NCBI GenBank assembly: GCA_021158845.1
Contig: JAGGSY010000176.1
Span: 1 to 11,502, forward strand
Length of the DNA: 11,502 bases
Reading direction: 5' to 3'
From: Caldisericia bacterium
Lineage (GTDB): Bacteria > Caldisericota > Caldisericia > B22-G15
The notes beneath the pieces were generated by a model that did no database searches, was not told the DNA's origin, and was given only the letters and a program-made list of their open reading frames with translations. Numbering within the stretch: position 1 is the first letter of the stretch; each line of letters starts with the position of its first letter. A program made the position numbers and the translations under genes. Shown piece by piece: positions 6,436-11,502 of this stretch.

Positions 6436-8030
6436 GAAGAAATTTGTTATGGGTGGGGGCTATCTTTTTAATTTTATTTTCTTCCTGCAATCCCAATGTT
6501 AGTGTAAATGTATCCATATCCTTTATCTCTCCAAAGGGTGAAGGGTATGTATCTCCAAATCAGCCTATAATTGTTGAAATAGAGCCAATAGAAAAAGTAG
6601 AGCAAATAGCAGTCTATGTAAGTGGTGAAAATGTTATTAAGAAACTGGATACAGAATTAAAGGAAAATAGGGTATATACCTCGTTTCCAGATAAACTTGA
6701 AGATGGAGAGTATAGAGTTGAAGTTGAAGTTTTAGCGGATGGAAAACAATTTGAAAAATACATCAATATATTTTTAAACAGTGAAATTCCTGTATGGGAT
6801 ATATATGTTTATCCGACATTTGTAAGAGCTGGTAAAAGTATAAAGATGGAGGTTATCACATCAAGCATCTTAGAGAATGTAACTGCTACCTTCGATGATG
6901 GAACGACTTATCCATTAATATACGATAAGAAGAGAGAGATATGGTCTAACGAGATAATGATCTCTCAGTTTCTCTCTGAGGGAAGTCATTTTATTAAGTT
7001 TAGGGGAATAGATTTTAAAGGTGATAGAATTGAAGAGAGAAGGGTTATAAATGTGATTAATGCATATCCTGTAATTTACTCTCCATTAAATGGACTTAAA
7101 ACTGTGAGTAAAGAGATAGAGATTCTTGGTTTTTATGATCCAGATAAAGAAGTTGATATATATATAGACGGAGAATTCTTTAAAAGAACCAAAACAGATG
7201 GGAATGGTGATTTTTATGAAAAAGTAACCCTTTCGCCAGGTACTCATTTCATACATACAAAGGATCCAAATTCTCAGTTTAATGTAGAATCTGCACTTCA
7301 AAATATAAAGATAACAATATATCCAAAAGGGGTTGTTGTGCTTGTGTTTCACAACATATCGGAAAAAGGAGGGAATCTTTATACAATAACACCCGAGGAG
7401 TTTGAAAAAGAGATAAGATATATAAAAAGTCAGGGCTATACCTCTATTTCTGGAGAAAATTTCAGGGAATTTCTTAAAGGAAAAACTGATATTCCAGATA
7501 AGAGTGTCTTAATAACATTTGATGACGGTCTTAGGGGTGTATATAAATATGCCTACCCAGTACTTAAGAAGTATGGATTTAAAGCTGTGTTCTTTGTTAT
7601 TGCTGGAAGGGTAGGAAACAGATCAGGTTTCATATCCTGGGAGGAAGCAAGAGAGATGGTCGAGAGTGGAGTGTTTGAGATTGATTCTCACACATACCTA
7701 TCACATAAACGAATAGAAAAGAATGGAAAATCAGTTTCTTCCATTTATACCAATGGAGATGGTGAAACAGAAGAAGATTTTAGAGATAGAGTTCTGACAG
7801 ATTTTCTTAATTCAAGGAGTGTGATAAAGGAAAATCTTGGGTATGAACCTTTAATGTTCGCCTATCCTTATGGGGAGTATTCAAAGGAGACAATTGATTT
7901 ACTAAAAGAAGCTGGATTTCAGTTTGCCTTTACAGTTTATAAAGGGGTTACTATAGAAACTACATACCCCTTTGAAATACCAAGATATTCAATACATAGA
8001 GGAACGGACATAGAAAAGATTCTTCCTTAA
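6432..8030 (+). CDS. Lipoprotein polysaccharide deacetylase, PgaB/IcaB-like, with Ig-like N-terminal domains
   Basis: 532 residues. A short basic N-terminus and hydrophobic stretch (4-17) end in the lipobox FSSC with C19, predicting a lipid-anchored envelope protein. Residues about 25-297 are beta-rich and look like three Ig-like modules (roughly 25-115, 120-210 and 213-297). Residues about 298-530 are a NodB-type deacetylase: TFDDG at 362-366 (D364, D365), H420 and H425, and AYPYGEY at 477-483. The His spacing H-x4-H, rather than the H-x3-H of most NodB enzymes, together with the PYGxY motif, fits the PgaB/IcaB group that de-N-acetylates poly-N-acetylglucosamine. No glycosyltransferase partner is present, so the substrate is inferred. 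The ATG overlaps the rtcB stop (ATGA), and its own stop overlaps the dnaB stop. Confidence 0.87.
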   Translation: MRRNLLWVGAIFLILFSSCNPNVSVNVSISFISPKGEGYVSPNQPIIVEIEPIEKVEQIAVYVSGENVIKKLDTELKENRVYTSFPDKLEDGEYRVEVEVLADGKQFEKYINIFLNSEIPVWDIYVYPTFVRAGKSIKMEVITSSILENVTATFDDGTTYPLIYDKKREIWSNEIMISQFLSEGSHFIKFRGIDFKGDRIEERRVINVINAYPVIYSPLNGLKTVSKEIEILGFYDPDKEVDIYIDGEFFKRTKTDGNGDFYEKVTLSPGTHFIHTKDPNSQFNVESALQNIKITIYPKGVVVLVFHNISEKGGNLYTITPEEFEKEIRYIKSQGYTSISGENFREFLKGKTDIPDKSVLITFDDGLRGVYKYAYPVLKKYGFKAVFFVIAGRVGNRSGFISWEEAREMVESGVFEIDSHTYLSHKRIEKNGKSVSSIYTNGDGETEEDFRDRVLTDFLNSRSVIKENLGYEPLMFAYPYGEYSKETIDLLKEAGFQFAFTVYKGVTIETTYPFEIPRYSIHRGTDIEKILP

Positions 8031-9382
8031 ACAAAAGGTTCCTCCTCCCCCTCTTCTTCAAATCTATACTCCATTTCAAGGAATTTAGCGAATTGCTTAA
8101 GGAATTTAAGCTTAATTTTACCGAGTGGACCATTTCTGTTCTTTGCTACAATTAAATCTACAATATTTGTATCCTTTGTTTTATCCTCATCTTTAACACT
8201 TAGAAACATGACCACATCTGCATCCTGCTCAATACTTCCACTCTCCCTCAAATCTGAAAGCATGGGTCTTTTATCCTCCCTTTTCTCTATTGCCCTTGAC
8301 AACTGAGAGATTACAAGCACAGGAACTCCCACTTCTCTTGCAAGTTTTTTTAAACTCCTGGTTATCTCAGATATTTCCTGGACTCTGTTCTCCACCTTTC
8401 TTCTCAGATGCATAAGCTGGAGATAGTCTACCACAATCATTCCGAGGTTCTCTTTTGATTTAAGCCTCCTTGCCTTTGTCCTTATTTCTAAAACAGAAAT
8501 ATCTGAGGAATCATCTATATATATAGGTGCATCATAGAGAGGACCATAAGCTCTACCAAGTTTCTTCCAGTCCTCATCTGAGAAGATCCCTGTCCTTAAT
8601 TTATGAAAATTTACCTCTGCTGTATATTCTAAAATTCTTTCAACTATTTGCTCTTTGCTCATCTCTAAGGAGAATATTGCCACGGGAAGATTAAATTTAG
8701 TAGCCACATTAGTAGCCACATTTAGAGAGAAGGATGTCTTTCCAACAGATGGTCTGGCTGCAAGAACAATAAGATCATTTTTGTGGAAACCCCCAGTGAT
8801 TTTATCAAGTTTAGGAAATCCCGAAGGAATTCCTGTAATTCCTTCCTTTCTTTTATAAAGGCTTTCTATTCTATCAAAGGATTCCTTCAGTAAATCTTTT
8901 AAGGGATAGAAAGGAGCTGATAGTCTCCTTTTTGCTACATTAAATAGAATCTCCTGTGCTTTATCTAAGGTGTCACCTACATCCTCCTGAGAGTTAAAGG
9001 CAAGGTCTATTATTTCAATGCCTGCCTTTATTATTTCCCTTAATATAGATTTTTCCTCAACAATCTTTGCATACTTTTCCACATTTAAAGCTGTAGGAGT
9101 TATATTTGTAAGGGTTGCAAGGTATGAGAAACCACCCGCTTCCTCAAGTTCACCTTTTTTCTTCAAGTGTTCAGAGACTGTAAGTAGATCTATGGGTTCG
9201 GATTTTTCATAGAGTTCTTTCATAGCTTTGTAGATTAATTGATGAGAGGTTCTGTAGAAATGCTCAGGTTCTAAAAAATCAATTACTTTTACTATAGCAT
9301 CATTATCAATAAGGATTGAACCTAATGTGGCTTGTTCAGCCTCAATATTATGAGGGGGTACTCTCCCAAGTATCTCTTCCAT
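8027..9382 (-). CDS. dnaB: Replicative DNA helicase DnaB
   Basis: Hexameric 5'-to-3' helicase of the replication fork (called DnaC in Bacillus). At 451 residues it is of normal length and has no intein. The N-terminal helical domain (about 10-110) starts with the typical PPHNIEAEQATLGSIL. A linker is followed by the RecA-like ATPase domain: Walker A AARPSVGKTS at 208-217, catalytic Glu in FSLEMS (E240), Walker B IVVDYLQL with D319, sensor-like VISQLSR (357-363), LRESGSIEQDAD (378-389), and the AKNRNG loop (413-418) whose R416 is the expected arginine finger. The acidic tail EEEGEEE is unremarkable. The ATG directly abuts the rplI TAG. It is the last gene of the rpsF cluster and ends with a stop shared with the convergent lipoprotein gene. 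Confidence 0.97.
   Translation of the reverse strand: MEEILGRVPPHNIEAEQATLGSILIDNDAIVKVIDFLEPEHFYRTSHQLIYKAMKELYEKSEPIDLLTVSEHLKKKGELEEAGGFSYLATLTNITPTALNVEKYAKIVEEKSILREIIKAGIEIIDLAFNSQEDVGDTLDKAQEILFNVAKRRLSAPFYPLKDLLKESFDRIESLYKRKEGITGIPSGFPKLDKITGGFHKNDLIVLAARPSVGKTSFSLNVATNVATKFNLPVAIFSLEMSKEQIVERILEYTAEVNFHKLRTGIFSDEDWKKLGRAYGPLYDAPIYIDDSSDISVLEIRTKARRLKSKENLGMIVVDYLQLMHLRRKVENRVQEISEITRSLKKLAREVGVPVLVISQLSRAIEKREDKRPMLSDLRESGSIEQDADVVMFLSVKDEDKTKDTNIVDLIVAKNRNGPLGKIKLKFLKQFAKFLEMEYRFEEEGEEEPFV
8699..8722. repeat. Perfect 12-base tandem duplication inside dnaB
   Basis: AGTAGCCACATT occurs twice in direct succession (8699-8710 and 8711-8722, plus strand). On the coding strand it encodes N-V-A-T twice, just after the Walker A motif (residues 221-228). 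It keeps the frame, and the segment length is normal for DnaB. Confidence 0.85.
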
Positions 9383-9841
9383 CTATTCTTCTTCTACTAC
9401 CCTTACCCTTACATTTGCATAGATATCCCTGAAGAGTTTTATTCTTACATTATGGACTCCAATAGTCTTTATTGGTTCCTCTGATTCTATTTTTTTCTTG
9501 TCAAATTTGACTCTAAATTTTTTCTTTAAATGCTCTGCTATCTCTTCATTTGTTACAGCACCATAGAGTTTTCCTTTTTCCCCAGCCTTTTTCTTTATTG
9601 TTATCTCTTCCCTTTCTATCAATTCCTTTAACTTTAAAGCCTCTTCTTTATCCCTTTCTTCTTTGCTCTTTTTTATCTTTTGAGTAGTGAGATAGTGTTT
9701 TTCCTCTCCTTCGGATATCTTCTTTGCCAGAAGCTTTGGACCAAGAAAATTTTTATAGTATCCCAGGGGAACCTCCTTAAGTTCCCCTGATTTACCCAAT
9801 CCGTCAACATCCTTTAAAAGTATTACCTTAACCCTTTTCAT
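9383..9841 (-). CDS. rplI: 50S ribosomal protein L9
   Basis: Binds 23S rRNA near the L1 stalk base and helps maintain reading frame. At 152 residues it is the usual size. The N-terminal domain shows VKVILLKDVDGLGKSGELKEVPLGYYKNF (the family ILLEDV-LGKKGD-VEV-GYARNF pattern, residues 4-32). A long charged central helix spans about 45-85, and a C-terminal domain about 86-150 carries KLYGAVTNEEIAEHL. The ATG is one base after the rpsR TAA, and I see no Shine-Dalgarno site before it, so initiation by coupling to rpsR is likely. It is followed without a gap by dnaB, the classical neighbour. Confidence 0.96.
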   Translation of the reverse strand: MKRVKVILLKDVDGLGKSGELKEVPLGYYKNFLGPKLLAKKISEGEEKHYLTTQKIKKSKEERDKEEALKLKELIEREEITIKKKAGEKGKLYGAVTNEEIAEHLKKKFRVKFDKKKIESEEPIKTIGVHNVRIKLFRDIYANVRVRVVEEE

Positions 9842-9842
9842 T

Positions 9843-10079
9843 TTAATAAACTATATAGGGTAATAGTGCCATTTCTCTTGCCCTCTTGATTGCGCGGGCA
9901 AGCTGTCTTTGATGTTTTGCACATACACCAGTATTTCTCCTTGGTAGTATCTTACCCCTTGGTGTAAGAAACTTCTTTAATGTTTCAACATCCTTATAGT
10001 CAATTTCTTCTATTTTTTCTTTACAGAAGTAACAGACTTTAACTCTTGGACGAAATCTTCTGTATCCAGTTTTTGCCAT
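9843..10079 (-). CDS. rpsR: 30S ribosomal protein S18, cysteine-containing form
   Basis: 78 residues. It sits on the platform of the small subunit and forms a heterodimer with S6, encoded two genes upstream. It has VCYFCKEKI (C16, C19), IDYKDVETLKKFLTPRGKILPRRNTG, then VCAKHQRQLARAIKRAR and ALLPY, all family hallmarks. The CxxC pair plus C-x-x-H in the CAKHQR motif makes this the zinc-binding-type S18 rather than the Cys-less variant. The start is preceded by a very strong TAGGAGGTGA, whose first three bases are the ssb stop codon. Confidence 0.97.
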   Translation of the reverse strand: MAKTGYRRFRPRVKVCYFCKEKIEEIDYKDVETLKKFLTPRGKILPRRNTGVCAKHQRQLARAIKRAREMALLPYIVY

Positions 10080-10082
10080 AAT

Positions 10083-10092
10083 TCACCTCCTA
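10083..10092 (-). promoter_or_regulatory. rpsR ribosome binding site overlapping the ssb stop
   Basis: TAGGAGGTGA, a 10-base extended Shine-Dalgarno match ending 3 bases before the ATG at 10079. Its first TAG is the ssb stop codon. The identical 10-mer precedes rpsF. Confidence 0.85.
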
Positions 10093-10491
10093 ATCTATTG
10101 GAATATCTTCATCGAGGACTTCATCTTCTGAAGAAGAAGATTCCTCCTCGGTTTTAGGTTTTGTGCTTAAAAATTTAACATTGTCAGCAATTATCTCTAC
10201 TGCTCTCCTTGATACACCATCCGATGTTTCATAGTCTCTAATTCTCAACCTTCCCTCTACAAGGACAAGAGAACCCTTTGATAGATACTTATTCACATTT
10301 TCAGCCATATTTCTTCTATCGTTCCATACAACCACATTTATAAAAAGGGTCTCTTCCCTTCTTTCTCCATTTTTATCGGTGTAAACCCTCCCTGAAGCAA
10401 TTCTAAAGGTGGAGACAAGTTTTCCTGAAGGAGTATATCTTGCTTCAGGATCCTTAGTCAGTCTTCCCACCACAATTATCCTATTGTACAC
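10090..10491 (-). CDS. ssb: Single-stranded DNA-binding protein
   Basis: Coats single-stranded DNA in replication and repair and recruits partners through its C-terminal tail. 133 residues from a GTG start. The OB-fold covers about 2-108 with the typical YNRIIVVGRLTKDPEARYTPSG N-terminal pattern, TLFINVVVWNDR, LSKGSLVLVEGRLRIRDYE and VEIIADNVKFL. A short acidic tail follows (about 109-133). The tail ends DEDIPID, whereas the usual tip is DDDIPF, so the terminal aromatic residue is missing. The open frame reaches an ATG at 10515, but that would add eight Arg-rich residues and overlap rpsF by 35 bases. The GTG at 10491 has GGAGG 9 bases upstream and gives a normal N-terminus. It overlaps the rpsF end by 11 bases. 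Confidence 0.95.
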   Translation of the reverse strand: MYNRIIVVGRLTKDPEARYTPSGKLVSTFRIASGRVYTDKNGERREETLFINVVVWNDRRNMAENVNKYLSKGSLVLVEGRLRIRDYETSDGVSRRAVEIIADNVKFLSTKPKTEEESSSSEDEVLDEDIPID

Positions 10492-10783
10492 TCCTCTTCT
10501 CCTCCTTCCGCACAATCATAAATCTAAGTATTTTATCATTCAATTTGATTTCATTCTTTAGGTTCAAAACCTCGCTCCCTGGAAGATAGAAGTAATAAAT
10601 ATAGTAATAACCCTCTGTTAATTTCATAATAGGGTATGCAAACTTTCTCTTACCCCACTTTACTGTTTCAATCCATTTCCCCCCTTTTGATTCTACACTT
10701 TCCTTAAGTAAATTCTCTTGAGCATCAAGTTCCTCATCAGACAACTCAGGTCTGAAGATTACCATCATCTCGTACTTTCTCAT
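10481..10783 (-). CDS. rpsF: 30S ribosomal protein S6
   Basis: 100 residues; ferredoxin-like fold protein of the small-subunit platform that pairs with S18. It shows RKYEMMVIFRPELSDEE at the N-terminus, then GGKWIETVKWGKRKFAYPI (about 34-52), EGYYYIYYFYLP and a closing LNDKILRFMIVR, all typical of S6. The start is the ATG at 10783. An in-frame GTG at 10789 lies inside the Shine-Dalgarno sequence TAGGAGGTGA and is rejected. The first 38 bases overlap the end of the upstream membrane-protein gene, and the last 11 overlap ssb. First of the conserved rpsF-ssb-rpsR-rplI-dnaB order. Confidence 0.96.
   Translation of the reverse strand: MRKYEMMVIFRPELSDEELDAQENLLKESVESKGGKWIETVKWGKRKFAYPIMKLTEGYYYIYYFYLPGSEVLNLKNEIKLNDKILRFMIVRKEEKRSVQ
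10501..10505 (-). promoter_or_regulatory. ssb ribosome binding site, within the 3' end of rpsF
   Basis: AAGGAGG with GGAGG at 10501-10505, 9 bases before the GTG at 10491. It lies inside the last codons of rpsF and supports the GTG start. Confidence 0.65.
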
Positions 10784-11502
10784 CTTCACCTCCTATGGAC
10801 TCTTGGCTTTGCTCTTGTTGGGGCAAAGCAGGAGTTTCAGTTTTTTCTACATATTCTTGTTTATCATATTTTGGACTGCCTTTCAAGGCTCTTATAAATG
10901 AGGTAAAGAGGAAACCTGAAAGCGAAGCAATTACAATGGAAAAGATTGTATAAATAATCAAACCAGGAAGTAGTTTCATAGGTTCAGAAAACATTAGATT
11001 TAAATCTCCCCTGTATGTAAAGAAATAAAAATTGGACAGAGAGAAGGAAACACCAAGAAACACTCCCGATGTGAAAGAGAGAACCACATTGAGAGAAATT
11101 AGACCTATCACAAAGGACGCAAGGGGAAGTACGTATATAGAGTAAGAGCCATAATAATAGTTAAGAAAGATGCCAATAAATATGGAGAGGAGTAAAATAA
11201 GGGATACAAGAGGGTTATTTACTCTTTTTCTTTCTCTATTTTTAGTATAGATGTAAAGAGATATGAGAATTGAAAACAGGAAGGGAGTTAGAAGTATATT
11301 TAGATTTTCAAATGTAAGAGGGGGAAGAATATCTCTTGTTAATACCAATTTTGGAGAACCATTGAACTCTATTCTTGAGATTTCAAAGAGGTGCTTTGTG
11401 ATTAATGAAATGGCTCCACCAAGAAAACCAGATATAGGATTTGAAAGGTAAATTCCTATAAGGGAAAGAATCAATATGTATGATAGAAAAACGAGGGGGA
11501 AC
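10746..11502 (-). CDS. Multi-pass membrane protein, N-terminus outside window; possibly DUF2232/YybS-like
   Basis: The frame is open to the right edge of the window, and the apparent start near 11474 is only a TTG, so I treat the gene as 5'-partial (about 251 residues visible). There are about six hydrophobic stretches, including SILISLYIYTK, LVSLILLLSIFIGIFL, VLPLASFVIGLISLNVVL and GLIIYTIFSIVIASLSGFLF. A soluble, Gln/Glu-rich C-terminal tail of about 45 residues follows. I do not recognise diagnostic residues. DUF2232/YybS membrane proteins are frequent neighbours of the rpsF-rpsR-rplI-dnaB cluster, so that family is a reasonable but weak guess from context. Its last 38 bases overlap rpsF, including the rpsF ribosome binding site. 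Confidence 0.7.
   Translation of the reverse strand, partial: FPLVFLSYILILSLIGIYLSNPISGFLGGAISLITKHLFEISRIEFNGSPKLVLTRDILPPLTFENLNILLTPFLFSILISLYIYTKNRERKRVNNPLVSLILLLSIFIGIFLNYYYGSYSIYVLPLASFVIGLISLNVVLSFTSGVFLGVSFSLSNFYFFTYRGDLNLMFSEPMKLLPGLIIYTIFSIVIASLSGFLFTSFIRALKGSPKYDKQEYVEKTETPALPQQEQSQESIGGEDEKVRDDGNLQT
10786..10795 (-). promoter_or_regulatory. rpsF ribosome binding site, inside the upstream coding region
   Basis: TAGGAGGTGA followed by AG and the ATG at 10783; the same 10-mer as before rpsR. It rules out the GTG at 10789 as the start. It lies within the 3' coding end of the membrane protein. Confidence 0.85.

Noticed and set aside
10492..10515. Upstream ATG for ssb at 10515
   Set aside because: It would add an Arg-rich octapeptide foreign to SSB, enlarge the overlap with rpsF, and ignore the GGAGG-spaced GTG at 10491.

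Overview
The window is AT-rich, densely packed bacterial chromosome. Its proteins are rich in Lys, Glu and Ile and poor in Gln. Shine-Dalgarno sites are strong, genes abut or overlap, and arginine is written mostly as AGA/AGG. Together with a stalk-type copper amine oxidase N-domain protein, a long RtcB, a Roadblock protein and a tRNA whose acceptor stem is all G-C pairs, this suggests a thermophilic or anaerobic, deep-branching lineage (Caldisericota, Dictyoglomota, Thermotogota or a thermophilic Firmicute are all possible). The lineage is an inference from style, not a placement.

Layout: (1) 3-455, plus strand: the C-terminal end of a larger protein with two copper amine oxidase N-domain-like repeats. 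(2) 452-4931, minus strand, read from high to low coordinates: tRNA-Arg(CCG), a TPR protein with a Glu/Pro-rich linker, a Roadblock/LC7 protein, rsmI and metG. This looks like one transcription unit headed by the tRNA. (3) 4932-4980: a 49-base divergent promoter region. (4) 4981-8030, plus strand: rtcB, then a PgaB/IcaB-like lipoprotein deacetylase, joined by an ATGA overlap. (5) 8027-11502, minus strand: a partial membrane protein, then rpsF, ssb, rpsR, rplI and dnaB, the well-known ribosomal protein/replication cluster.

How the genes work together: most encode translation and replication housekeeping, namely tRNA-Arg, 16S rRNA methylation (RsmI), Met-tRNA synthesis (MetG), RNA ligation (RtcB), ribosomal proteins S6, S18 and L9, single-stranded DNA binding protein and the replicative helicase. 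Less ordinary pieces are the TPR/Roadblock pair inserted between the tRNA and rsmI, and the envelope deacetylase translationally coupled to rtcB.

I found no mobile element, CRISPR array, integrase, toxin-antitoxin or defence gene, and no gene-free stretch above 300 bases. The longest gap is about 74 bases. The most interesting signal is a strong internal ribosome binding site inside metG that would yield a separate 111-residue Trbp111-like tRNA-binding protein. Next are the tRNA-to-mRNA junction of 10 bases, overlapping divergent promoters between tRNA-Arg and rtcB, and stop codons that interlock at both convergent junctions.
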